The position numbers and the translations under genes were made by a program. From positions 2,928,850 to 2,992,849 of the forward strand of contig NW_006498608.1 in NCBI RefSeq assembly GCF_000471905.2: DNA of 64,000 nucleotides, in the 5' to 3' direction. This document shows, in pieces, positions 35,519 through 47,600 of the stretch. The notes beneath the pieces are model-generated. The model worked only from the letters and a program-made list of their open reading frames with translations. It was not told where the DNA came from and did not search any database. Every line of letters starts with the position of its first letter. Position 1 is the stretch's first letter. Origin of the DNA: Amborella trichopoda (taxonomy: Eukaryota; Streptophyta; Magnoliopsida; Amborellales; Amborellaceae).

Positions 35519-38500
35519 GGGAGAACTCACAAAACCAAAACCAGCAGTTGGGTAAGTCGGTCCAACCATTGTGTATTGCTCGCAATAGCGAGAGAGGAAA
35601 AGCTTAATGTAGGGTATCTCATCCACTATTCCACCAACTCCTCCATTCTTACTTCCCTTTGAAAGGGCATCTGCATATTCTTGAGGAGAATTGTAACGCC
35701 TGAGCTTTACATCTTTAGAGGTCATGTGCATCAAAAGTTCAGGCACAAATGACCCAAACTGAAACCCAATGTATTCCCCTCTTTCTATTAATGTGTTAAG
35801 GTCAGTTACAGTAGGCTTCAATCGTTGAACTGTGAGTAAAGAAGTTAAGCTGGCTGTGTAACTTGATGTAAGTATCAGCACCACAAACAACCATATGATA
35901 ACCACAAGCCGGCCCAAGTTGCTCACCACTTTTTCCTCTGCAGATGAAAGAAGATATGAATGAGGATGATGCAAACAATAATGGGAAAAGTTTATACGAA
36001 ATATTAATCTTATAATAAAATAGTAAAGCGTCCCCTGAAAAAAGTTGTTTTTGATGCTAGAAGAAAGCCTTCTTGTTGATCATCTAGGTCTTGAGATGTA
36101 TGAATATATAAAAACAAGGATTTTTAAGACCTACAAATAATACATTTTGTAACATATTGCTAGATTGTCCATTTTCAAGATTTTTAAATGCTTATAATTT
36201 GACTACATCTGAACTATTTTTTTGAATTTTAAATTTCATAATTAAGGAAAAAAATAGATTTTTAAATTTCATAATTAGGGGTAGAAATAGATTTTCAGGC
36301 TATTGTAGAGATTTCCAGCACTGAAACTACATCTTTTGGCAGGTACACTTTGTTTGTTCAATGTTGACGTTTTATGTAACCATACAACAAAAACAATAAC
36401 CATGACTGTTGCAAAATAGAAAACAAAAGATGGAAGAGTATATATTTTGAGTTTTTGTCTATAATTTATAGGTTCTTTCTAAACCACATTAGTGCGAAAA
36501 AGGAAGCATAACCACTATCAAAGAGAAAAATGATTTGGTCTAGTTTTTTGGAAATCGACCAAGTTTTCGTTAATTTGAAATTCGAGGTTTAGCTGAATTA
36601 TCTTATATAACCACATCTGTGATCCAATCTTGCATTCTGAACTCTATCAGAACTTACTGTGAGAAAAGACCATAGTTGAGAAGGCAAACCAGAAGACTAC
36701 TCCAACTTGATGCCACAAAGGCCCTCTAAAATCTCTGTTTTCAGGATGCTCTAAGACCCACACCACGAATCCGGTTAAGACGAAGAATATTGCACTTGTC
36801 ATCCACATCTCCCATGTCAATGGCTTCAGGAACACCCATGCATTCTTGCTTTCCTCTGGCATCTTTGGAACCACCAGTACTACACCCGAGTCTGTGTATG
36901 GTAACGTAAAGTCGACGTATTTTGATCGATTCGCTATAATCGTGGTGTCGCCCATGACTGCATCGTACTTCTGATCCTCCTCGATAACAATTTGTGTTAG
37001 TAAAATCACAAAGAACACAAACCTTCTTGGATTAATAAATTCACAGAAACCTCAAGGCATGAAAAGCCCTACATTACAAGATTTTAATGTCCTCCACCTT
37101 ATTCATTATCATAAAGAACTAAAATTAAAACCTATTACAATGTGTATAAACAAAAATTAAAATTGTATTTACTGTATAGAAGGTATAATGTGTTAAAACA
37201 CAAATTGAAACTGTTATTTAGTAATAATAGGAGTAGAAGTTAGATAGTAGTTAAGACTGATTGCCAAGAAGTACTTAAAAAAGATTATTTTTACTATGTA
37301 AAATTGATATTCTATGAGAAAAAATATAATTCGAAAGAAATAAATACATTTGAGGGAATTTAGGGGTAGCTCCAATAGGTAATAAGAAGAGATAAAGAAG
37401 ATTTAGGTGGGCAGGCCTTGTGCAGTATCAACCTAAAACAACACCAGTTAGGAGAGATGACTTGGTTTAAGTGGAAAACTCTAAAAAGGTAAAAAAAAGC
37501 CCAAAGGAACATGGATGCAAGTAGTGATAAGAGATACTCTTATTTATGGTTACACTAAAGGTACAGCCCTTGATAGAGCGAAACCAAACTCTTACAGCTG
37601 ACCCAAATAGTTGAGATGAGGGTCAATGATGATGACGACGATTTATTGTATTGATTGTTTTCTATACTCACTGCTTACTTGTATATAATATGACAATTAC
37701 AGGTTATTAGTATTGTAAGGACTGAGATTCATTAAGAAAAAAAACTATTGTAAGGTATGGTGCACAGCTCAACCATCCACTGGCCTTTTTTAAGTATAAG
37801 GCAAACATTAATGTTACTAGTTATTACGAACATGCGGTCCAGCATGGTTAATCTTCACTATTGATTACCATATATAGATGGGAGATATCTCTACTGCATA
37901 CACCATATATCATACATAATTCTCTATTGTATAGGTTCCTATAATTACAAGAATACGTTTTTAGTAACCCAGATCAACCTATCGAACTGATCACCAGCCG
38001 AACAGATCAGTGAAAAGGATCGAACCAACAGGTTCTTTGGCAAAACTTTCCACCAAATTGAAAAAATGAAAGAAAAAGCGTGGGCCTTGGGTGGGGAGTC
38101 CAGGGGATCTCTAGTCCAGGACCAATGACTCACTGGTTTTAGGGGTGGCAATGGACTGGACTTAACCCGAGAACCGAGGTATAGAACCGATCTGGGTCCA
38201 AAAATTGGACCTTACGGGTTGGGTTTGGGTCCGTTGAATTCGGGACGAGTCGGATTCGGGTCCAGCGCAGCCCAGATCCGCCCGGACCTGTTGCCATGCC
38301 ATCCCTAACTGGTTTCAAACCAGCTTACCAGTTCAAAAGCACCAAGAAGATTTATAGAAGCTCTACTATATTACTTTCAAACATTACGCTAGCCGCTCCT
38401 CCACCGTTCAATTTCAACAACGGATGCTTGTGGAGCTTCCTACATAGTGTTGAAAAGTAACGTGATAGTGTAGTTATAATATACCAAACAAGCCAATATA

Positions 38501-40344
38501 AGCAAAGAATATACCTCGTTATAGACTTGATAGAGTAACTCATCGTAGGTGAAGTTCTCACCGTTAGGCTCTCCGAAAGGAACAAATTCATATGGTAACG
38601 CATAGGGCAAGGCATCAAGAACGGCCGTGAAAACGTCCTTTGAAAACCCCATTACCGTTACTCTGTTGTCTAAGGGATTCCGTTCCACCTTCACAAACTC
38701 CGTAAAGCCTGGCTTGACGGGAACCCCAATCCTCAATTTCTTCCCGTTTGTGGGGACCACCCAACCCTTCGGCACCACCGTCGATTCTCCCGGCCAGATC
38801 AACGGCCGCAAATCGTCAGCGTGGATGCTGTAACGTTCCGCCATGTGGACGGTCAGATTTTTTGAGAGGCCGTGATCGGGCGACCAATAACCGATGACTT
38901 CCGCATCCAATTTACCGCTGAGTTTTTCGGCAACATTGACTATTTGAAATGTTGAGGCTTGGAGCTCGCCGTTAATTAATCGGAAATCACCACTTAATCC
39001 CGAGAATTTAGTCCTTAATATCGCATTCAAGAGCTCCAAGCCCGCCGGAAATGCTCTCGGGGCTGACAATTTATTCTCCGATAAATTCCCGAGAGTTTCA
39101 ACAGACTGCGCCAACGCCCAAGCCGCATCATAAGCCCTCAATCCGAAAATATTAACCTCCGGTATTTTATTGTGGGCCTCATTTTTGAACTCCATTTTAT
39201 ATCTTGGTTTCCATCTCGCCGATAAATCGGCTAAGCCCTTCGATTCCGGCACGTACGGTTTTACCCCGATTACCCCTCGCATTGTTGCTAATACCAAAGG
39301 GTTCAAGGAGCTCAATAAACTCGCGAGCCCATCCGTTATAATCCAGGCGTAGCCTTTGCTCATCATGCCGATTTTTTGGGCCTTCCGAAATAATCGGGAA
39401 GCTACTGGTGACGTAATGTGGACTATGAAAACTCTGGTTTGCATCGTCATGAGTCTATATAACTCCTCTCCTATGTACTCATCACTGGAAGAAGAGGAGA
39501 TTATGGCCCTGTCTTGAAGGCGAGAGCCTCTTTCTTGGAGAGCATCGGTTAAGTAGGGTATAAACCCTGCTCCATACTCCGTATCTTCGTATATGGCCAC
39601 GGCTTGTCGCCAATTGTAGGCTAGAGAGAGAGAGGCGATGGCTTTCGCTTGGGTGGAGTCACTGAGGGTGGCTCTAATGAAGTAGGGAGTGTGGATTGAG
39701 GAGAGAGAAGGGGAGGTTGCAGAAGGTGAGAGAATGGGGATTTGAGAATTTTTGCCGAGGTCGGAGAGGAACTCGGCTTCCGCCGATGTCTGGGGTCCGA
39801 GGATCGCTTTCACGCCCGTGTTGTTCACCAGGTCCATGGCTGTGAAAACAATATATTGCGTTAATAATAAAGAATCAATTTTAAACTGGACATCGAAGAA
39901 GCATCTATTCAGTCAAACATTGATTTTGATCTATTTTCTATAAACCAAATGCTCTATAAACCAAAGGCCAAACTACTGGACTGGGAGTCATGCGGGAGGG
40001 GAAAGATTGTACTACCCGGAACTCCTTCAATGACTTCTAGAGAGAGAGAGAGAGATTGTACCTGCCAAGGCAGCTTCGACGACGTCTAGTTTAGAGTCCC
40101 TCCAATGGAGGATGAGTCTGGTGGTGTGATTGGGGTGGACGGTGTAGAAGTCTTGCAGGGCCATTTCTATCCCTATTCTCATCGATTTCCCCACCATCGA
40201 CCTCAAACCAATCACCACCCCAACATTAACTTCTTCTGCTCTCTTCTTTGCTTGAGCTTCCGCTCTGTGAAATTGCAGCAAGTGCAATAAGAGGAGAAGA
40301 AGAAGCGCAACTTCTGAGCTCTTCATTTTGAAATGAATTCTCAT
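34151..40344 (-). CDS. GLR2: GLR-A: clade II glutamate receptor-like channel (5 exons, 896 aa)
   Basis: Minus-strand exons: 40344-40062, 39839-38515, 36970-36658, 35937-35531, 34513-34151 (TAA). All introns are GT-AG, and 2,691 nt stay in frame. Residues about 1-32 form a signal peptide (a Leu run then RAEAQA). The amino-terminal ANF-receptor-like domain follows to about 430, then ligand-binding S1, which starts near KLRIGVPVKPGF and ends with NRSKYVDFTLPY. TM1 is MWMTSAIFFVLTGFVVWVLE, the pore loop is VVFWFAFSTMVFSH, and TM3 carries SSYTASLTSLLTV (about 665-677). S2 follows, with TM4 in exon 5 (LFQITGLASTLALTISLILF). GLRs are tetrameric, amino-acid-gated, Ca-permeable channels. AUG 40344 gives MRIHFKMKSS; AUG 40326 is an alternative. 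A TATA-like ATATTTAAAA lies at 40373-40382 on this strand. It is less like B and C than they are like each other. Confidence 0.92.
35391..35410. other. Assembly gap (20 N) in GLR-A intron 4
   Basis: Twenty unknown bases sit between (GA)n tracts and unusual TACGTACGTA-type low-complexity sequence (35411-35465). The true length is unknown. Exon 4 ends at 35531, so coding sequence is not affected. Confidence 0.98.
36040..36325 (-). repeat. Divergent family A fragment in GLR-A intron 3
   Basis: On the minus strand the order of blocks follows family A: ATTATGAAATTTAAAAATC, AATCTTGAAAATGGACAATC, TGTTACAAAATGTATTATT, and AGATGATCAACAAGAAGGC. The ends are lost. Confidence 0.5.
37380..37645 (+). mobile_element. 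RTE LINE 3' end in GLR-A intron 2
   Basis: A decayed C-terminal RTE region reads on the plus strand (GGGCAGGCCTTGTGCAGTAT, then AAAGGAACATGGATGCAAGT). It is followed by the terminal words GCTGACCCAAATAGTTGAGA and a (GAT)n-like tail (ATGATGATGACGACG, about 37626-37640). It is antisense to GLR-A. Confidence 0.75.
38140..38307. mobile_element. hAT-type MITE in GLR-A intron 2
   Basis: A 168-bp GC-richer element begins TAGGGGTGGCAATGGAC and ends TTGCCATGCCATCCCTA, which are inverted repeats. It is flanked by a perfect 8-bp duplication, ACTGGTTT (38132-38139 and 38308-38315). Eight-bp duplications with TAGGG-TGGCAA ends are diagnostic of hAT elements. A partial relative starts at about 47303 in GLR-B intron 2. 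Confidence 0.9.
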
Positions 40345-41336
40345 CTCAATGCCTACAAACTTTAGACCCACCTTTTAAATATGATGAGTAGAGCTAAGGA
40401 AGATGAAGCTGCCTTCTCTCTCTGAGCTAAGGCAGATGACTCCTCCTCCCTCCCCCTCTTTCCACCTCTTTCAGCTAAAGAGATGAACTTCTCTCTCTCC
40501 AATGAACAAGCAATTTTAGAACTCTCTCACAACAATAAAGAGCTCTCTCTCTCAATGAACAACCCAACAACTTTAAAATTCTCTTCCCCTCTCTAATGAA
40601 CAAGCAAGCAATTTAAAAAAAGCTCTCTCTCGCATGACCAAGCAATTTAGAATCTCTATCTTCTCTCTCTCCTCTCCTCTCCTCTCTCTCTCTCTCTCTC
40701 TCCTCGCTTAGATAACAAGCAATAAGAAAAATTTGAATTCACTCTCCTCTCAAATTCTTGCCAACAGCTATCAAACTCGTTAGATGTTTATTCTTTACAG
40801 CGAACAAGAAACTTCATATTCTTATCCCTTTGATGAAGACCTTAAATTGTTGACTTCATATCTTGCTCAAAGATTTTAATAACAATTGACTTTGACTTTT
40901 AAGTCCCTAACTGGAAAGTACAAAAACCTAAGGTGCTAAAAACACCACGACAAAAAAACCCAACCAAAGAAAAGAAAAGAAAAAAACAAGAGCCAATTAT
41001 AAAAATAAACATATTTAATATTTTTCACATACTTTCGACTTAATTTCAAAATACGCGTTAAAAAGCGGATGACAATGAGTCAGAATAGAGAATATGGTAA
41101 ACCATTAACTTGTTGAAAAATGTGGTGTATTTTGACAAATTCTCATAAAAAAAATTAAGTGTTATAAATAACAAGAAAAATAGAGGGACCCAACTATAGA
41201 AAGACAATAAATCAAGGTGTAGAGTCTACGGTCACTTGCCATGCTCCCAAGAAATCAACGATAGGGACCACGAGAAAAATTGTCTTTAACTAATAATATG
41301 AACTCGTTGAGAAAGTTCACTTTAGATTTAGAAATC

Positions 41337-41771
41337 GGAAAGGTTCATGTGCTTTCCCTACCCCATGGAAGTCTATTGTTTTTTATCAAGAGAGCCACTC
41401 ACCGTTTGACCTTATATCCGACATCTTAAAAGTATTTTTTTTTTAGTTTTTTTTTATATAAATTTTATGAATGTGAAATTTAGTACGTGTCATCTTCTCA
41501 TTGGGGCGCACTTATAAAAAATATTAAAAATATTTTTTCGATAACATATAATGACCAAAATACCTCTTGAATTTTCAAGTATATTTTGGTCATTTTATTT
41601 TATTAAAAATATTTGGTGTCAAAAAAATTTATAAAAAAAAAATTAAAAATAAAATAGTGTAGAGACGTGACATTGTGATCGGTGCAATCTTAGCCCTCCA
41701 TTTAGAATGGACGGTTAGATATGGGGGAGGATAGAACTTCTATGCTGTAGAGTAAGCATAGAAAGCTTGCC
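41337..41771 (+). mobile_element. MITE family B copy
   Basis: It matches 14085-14611 in order: GGAAAGGTTCATGTGC at the left, CTTCTCATTGGGGCGCACTT, ATAATGACCAAAATACC, GTGACATTGTGATCGG, and GCATAGAAAGCTTGCC at the right. Flanks TTTAGAAAT and TTTAAAAAT differ at one base, a possible decayed 9-bp duplication. Confidence 0.7.
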
Positions 41772-43559
41772 CTTTAAAAATGCTAATGCAGAAGCATACT
41801 TGCCCATTTACTCCCTCGAGAAAAACTCAATTGGCGAACATCTTTAGGACCCAAAATTTTCCAATGTGACTTTTCATTTCTTCAGTTCATAGACTAACTC
41901 CAATTTAACAAATTTGCAATTTTCACTCTTTACAGGTTTGAAAAAGGTAATGTGTCAAGATTGAACAGAGACCATCCAATTTTTGAAGGGTGAGGCTTAG
42001 ACAACTAAAAATTCTCTGAAAGAAAATAACATTTTAGTGATTCTAAAGTGGTTTCAAAATTTTGGATTGAAAAATATCCTCCCAAATAAATCTTCTGCCT
42101 AAGGGAGTAAAGGAACAATATGCTTCTAAGGAAGCAAAATACACCCACTTGATTTATAAAGTCTTACGTGCTCAGACTGATTTAGAATGAATTTCACATC
42201 TTAATGAACGAAGTCAAAGTCTGGTGTCTTTTGCAGGCCTATCACCACACAATTTAGGGAAAACATATCGAAATTTCAAATAATAATACCGACTTTGGGA
42301 TTCTGGGGACAAATTTCAAGGGTTTGAACCCTTGAACTCCCTCACCGAAACTCATACGTCCCCGAATAAGCCGAGGCCCAAGTGACCTGCTTGGGTTTCG
42401 TATCTTTTTATTTTATTTTATTTTATTTTTATTTTTATTTACTTACAAATTTCAAAGGTTCGATTTTGACTTCCCTCAGCAATTAAGGGCCAGCCTAAGC
42501 CTGAGCGGCTCTGTGATTTTATTTTATTTTTGGAATTATGGGGAAAATTTTTTTAGACTAATGTCCAAAAATACAGCAGTAGTTAAACGACTCGAGAGAA
42601 CAAAACAGAGCATGATGGCTTTGGTGCCCTTATTACACTCAAAAGATTAAAACAAAATAAAGGACATTTAGAAGGATCAAAAGGAAGGAACAGAAGCTTG
42701 GTAAGGCTTGCAATAGGTCAGCCAGCCCTTGGCCCCGGCCCGTCTAGGTCTCGATAGGGCCGGCCTGGGCCAAGGCCAAAGGAGCCACGACCCAGGCCTT
42801 AACCCGGTCCAGTCTAGGCCTGGTTTAGGTCTGGCCTAATAAAAAAAAAAAATTTGAAAAAGAAATAAAAGAAACTGCATGGCAGGGCTGGGCTGGGCTC
42901 GGCTGGCCCTATCATAGACCTGGCATCCTCGGGACAAATTATTTTTTGGCCCAAGCCTTACTTTTTCAAGGCCTGGCCACCCGGCCCATTGCCGGCCGTA
43001 GAGACTGATTTACGTTTGGGCTGAGAGGGTCCAGTCAATATATTAGGTAAGGTATGAGAGAGAAATTATGGGGTTCCTAGGCATTATGGAAGGTTCGACA
43101 CTGGTTCCACCTTTCCATTCTCTTGAATTTTTACATTAATTTCTAATGGGTGAGGACGCCTTTGTTGAGAGAAAGTCGGTTTTTCCCAGCAAAGGAGAAA
43201 ATGAAGAAACGGATTTTTAAGTTTAAAAAACTTAGAGCAATGACAAATAGCAATGGAAAAGTAAAATACGAAATAAAAAATGAAAAAAAAGGTTTGAGGG
43301 GTGGTTTGGATCGATTCCGGATACTAGCCAACAATGTTAAACAAGGTGGAGGCGGGCGCTGCATTCTTGGGCGGCCCCAACGAAAGGGTTGGGGTGTGGG
43401 CCATATGTTGTTTTATGTGTATGTGTGTGTTTTGTAAATGTGTGTATGTGTTTTGTTAATGTGTGTGCATGCGCACGTATGTGTGTGTGAGGTCTCGGAT
43501 GAAATTTTTAAAGATCATTCTACGTTTTTTTTTTTTCTTTTAGATATGTATTTGTAAGA

Positions 43560-43790
43560 GAGATCTCAAACACTTGAAGGATATGGAAAGAGAGAGAGAG
43601 AGAGAGTCTACGAGAGAGAGGGACCTCGCATCGAATACTTGGATGTCATATTCTTCTTTTTACATAAAGAGGGAGCATATTGGTCCATGTGTATGTTTGT
43701 GTGTGTATGAGAGGCCATGCATCGAACACTTGGAGTCCATCTTCTTCTTCTCATATATAGAGAGAGCGCATGGACCCGAGATATAGACAG
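43560..43790 (+). repeat. Degenerate tandem units with (GA)n
   Basis: Two or three units share GCATCGAA(T/C)ACTTGGA(T/G) followed by TCTTCTTCT-type pyrimidines and GA repeats (units near 43628 and 43718, with a weaker one before 43570). Confidence 0.6.
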
Positions 43791-44607
43791 AGAAGGGCAA
43801 TATCAAGACTTATTTTTGTTTGCGTGGATTTGAAATTTTTTTTTTTAAGGGATAGCACTAGGTGGGTGCCCAAACAGCCTAGGCGCTTGTCAGAGGCAAG
43901 CCGGCCCAGACCCCACCACCTAGGCTACCCCTAGACGGTTTGTCAGCCAAGCCGTCTAGGCGGCCGGGCTGCCGACTTTTTCTTCACTGCTAGCGAGGAA
44001 CCAGATTTCCAACCACCATTTGCCAATTTTGATCAATGATTCGCTATCCAAATCAATGGTTAAAACTATTGCTCGAGGTATTGTTGAGACTTAGAGATAC
44101 AGCTTTTGTGTCCCAAATCTATAAATGTATTTACCCAAAAAATAATCTGTAAATGTAAGGTCATCGGTACAGTGGATTTTGGTTTCCCGTAACCCTTTTA
44201 GGTTGAACTAAATTATTGTTGTGTTCTTGTAATATGTGTGCTTGTATGATTTATTTCTGATGTTAGTTTGGGTTTTCTCTTGTTTATTTTCCTTTCTGTC
44301 TGGTTAAGTAAACAATCACAGGCCGATCCTGATCTTTAGCTATGTTTACACATCTAAAATGATCCCTAAATCATAACACTCAAAAGATTCTCGAAGCATC
44401 TGAGAAGTTAGGTCCTCATGCCAAAAGTCATGCTGGCTTTCCATGAACATTCAATTTTCCCTAATGTTATTTCCAATAGTATACATAGGCACTGATTTAA
44501 ATGTACAATGATTCCTCCTAAATAAAAACTTAAAAAAGTTCTATGATCATTAGCAACATGTGAAATTCGATCACTCCAAAATTTTGCTGTGTGGGATCTC
44601 CCTTCAA

Positions 44608-47600
44608 TTAATTTGGAATTTTGTTTTCCATATGGTTCCTAACTTCACCTTGTACAACAGTTAGGGTATCACTCTCCACTTTGTTCTCTACCTCTCCATC
44701 TCTTTGCTCCCTTCTCTTGAATGTAGGCTCATTGGAGTGCTGCAAATTGAAATGAGCCTTCGCTAGAAACCCTTCCCAGAAGAGGCTATTTCTCTGTCTC
44801 TTCAAATGCTTATTGAGAAACCTAACGAAGACTGTTAAAAGGGCCATTGCAGAAGCTAAACCTGTGATGAGAAATAGGCCCTTGAAGTTATTAATAGATA
44901 GGCCATTCGAACTCTTTGAGTCCCATTCTTCTCGCATGATGCGACACGAGGTTTCATTATGGAGCCACAATTTATTCAGTGTCAGCATTTTATTCCCTTC
45001 CACTACTTCAAGTATTGCCTTGGATACATCAGAGACCAAAGGGGAGCCTTTGGGAAACACCTGTAAACAATAGTATCGAAGGCTTAGATTTAAAAATTTA
45101 AGATAAATTGATCAAAATTCACCTAAGAAATAAGCTGTTTGATATTTTACTCATTTCTTTTGATACAATTTCTAACAGCCCATCAAAATACACATAATCA
45201 TGAGTTAGAATAGTTGAAAATGGGTAGAATGCTAAATATTTGATAAGTTAGGGCTAAATCTCTCAAAATTTAAAAGACTCTTAATTTATGTTGAGAGAGA
45301 GAGAGAGGAGAGAGGGCTCACAAAGCCAAAACCGGCGGTCCGGTAAGTAGGTCCGACCATGGTGAATCTATCGCAATAATTGGAGAGGAAAAGCTTGATA
45401 TAAGGGACCTCCTCAAAATAGGCAGAGATCCCTCCATTTTGGCTTCCTTTGGACAAGGCCTCTGCATACTCGTCGAAATTGTCGTAAGTCTTAAGTTTTG
45501 ATTCATTCACATGTAACCGTTTTAAAAGCTCTCTTATGAAGGATCTCGGCTGGCATCCAATGTAGTCTCCATTTTTTATCAGGGTATCAATGTTTGTCAC
45601 AGTTGGTTGTAGTTGTTGAACAGTAAGCATGGAGGTTAAGCTTGCTGTGTAACTTGAGTTGAGAATCAGTACCACAAAAAGCCATATGGTAACAACAAAT
45701 CGTCCCAAATTACTGGCCACTGTTTCCTCTAGAACACATAAACGAGTCATGAGGGTTAGTGTATGCGACTGCCACAACAAATAAAAATATGAAAAATAGA
45801 CATTTTTAATGAGGGAAAATATACAAATAGACCAGTTATTTTTAATATAAAGAGATCACAATTGCTACCATATAAATATGGAGCACACAATAATTATTGC
45901 ATATCATGATAAGAAATCAATGAGGCAAAATACGATAGACAAGACAAAGATTATTCTATAGATGGAAATGGTGCACACATTAGTTATAGCACCGATTTGA
46001 AGCATCACATATGATTATTTAAAAAATAACATAAATTTGGATTTTGAGTTCTTTAATTTCAGGATTCTATTTTTACCAGGCACATATAAAGAGGGGGTTT
46101 TTGGTTTTTATTCTTTATTAGTATTAAATTGACAGTATATGCCCCACCTGGCGCACAAAATCACCAAAGCTGGTACCCAGCTTACCGAATCTTGGTGGTG
46201 TCAAGACTCGGACCAGGGTTAGTTCAAATCTACTTGGTTAGTCTATAATCAAGTTGATGGATAGTAAGATGCATCTTCTCTTATTTCTCTTATGAAAAGA
46301 GAAGCTCGATCAAATATGGAACTGGTGTTTTCAGCAATCGGGAGTCTTGATAGCTTCATCTTAGAATGTATTGGACATCTTAACAGAGTGGTCTTTGCCT
46401 GGCATGCCGAAGGTTGGTAGTTCGACATGGAAATTCCTTAAGAGAGCTATCTGTTAGAAGGTTTGGAAGGTGACACACTTTTGATTCTCATGCCTTTTAA
46501 CTTTTGATCGAGTTTTATACAATATCAAGCACGCTTTATGGTGCTGGTTATCAGTTCATAAGGAGGGATAGGGTATTCTGATGTCTTATTTAACGTCTCA
46601 AATCTATTTCTTCTACTCTGATTTCTGATCATGTAACTTCACTGCTATAAATCGATTCTTTTAATATAGTCCATAAATATTGTCAAAAAAAAAAAAAACA
46701 AAAAGAAAAGAGGAGGTTGAACTATTTAATGTCGTGTATTGTATATGGTCTCTAGGGCGACTTTGATGGAGTCAGTTCTTTTCCTTCCATGTACCCAAAA
46801 ATTCACTAAAAACGCACTGAAAGACGCATAATCAAAGACTTACTGTGAGCAAAGAACATTGTGGAGAAGGAAAACGAGAGTACAACTCCCAACTGATGTG
46901 TCTTGGTGCCTCTGAAATCTTTGTTTGATCGATGCTCCAATGCCCAAACTACGAAACCAGTAAGCACGAAAGATAGACCACTCATCACCCACAACCGCCA
47001 AGTTAAGGGCTTCAAGAACACCCAAGCATCCTTAGTCTTGTCGTCCTTCTTCACCGGAACCACCATTGCAACGCCTGAATTCAAATATGGTATCGTAAAG
47101 TCGACGTAGTTTGATCTGTTGGCCCGGATTGTTACGTCCCCCACCACTGCATCAAAATTCTGTTTGCTTTTCTCAGTTGTTATGAACCTTGAATATATAA
47201 ATCTGTTGGCCCTATACATTGGTTTTTTTAGGCTCAAGGTCTGTGGCCCCAGCTGAGTTCTTAAACATTAGTTTTGCTTATGTGCATGTCATTCAGTCTC
47301 TGATAGGGATGGCAATCGGGTTGGGTCGACCTGTCGAGTCCATATTTTGGACCCAACGGGTCGTGTCCCAATCGAAATGACTTGGACCAGAACAAGGTCT
47401 GGTTGATCACTCCAATACATAATAAAAAATGTACTAAAAATATAAAATACATAGTAAATAATATATAAAATAATGTTTTATATTTTTTTAATTTCTCAAC
47501 CTAGGTCTTTGTCTAAATGGCTTGGACCCGACTCAGGTTTACACCCATACAAGGATAAGGGCGGTGCCTGGTCCATTCCAACGCAAATTAAAGATAGAGC

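Larger units (their letters stand above)
40345..44607. other. Spacer between GLR-B 3' end and GLR-A promoter
   Basis: 40380-40715 is rich in CT tracts on the plus strand, which are GA tracts on the GLR-A coding strand and lie in its promoter. Beyond is a family B MITE (41337-41771), a (TTTTA)n tract at 42407-42440, GC-rich GGCC-type repeats at 42700-42990 and 43860-43990, and degenerate tandem units at 43560-43790. No gene is seen. Confidence 0.5.

Noticed and set aside
38440..38514. Open extension of GLR-A exon 2
   Set aside because: It follows a GAG/GTAT donor, and homology resumes at 36970, so it is intron.
43143..43437. Overlapping frames of 73 and 95 codons on opposite strands
   Set aside because: They are Lys-rich or Phe-rich translations of A-rich DNA beside GGCC repeats, with no recognisable domain.
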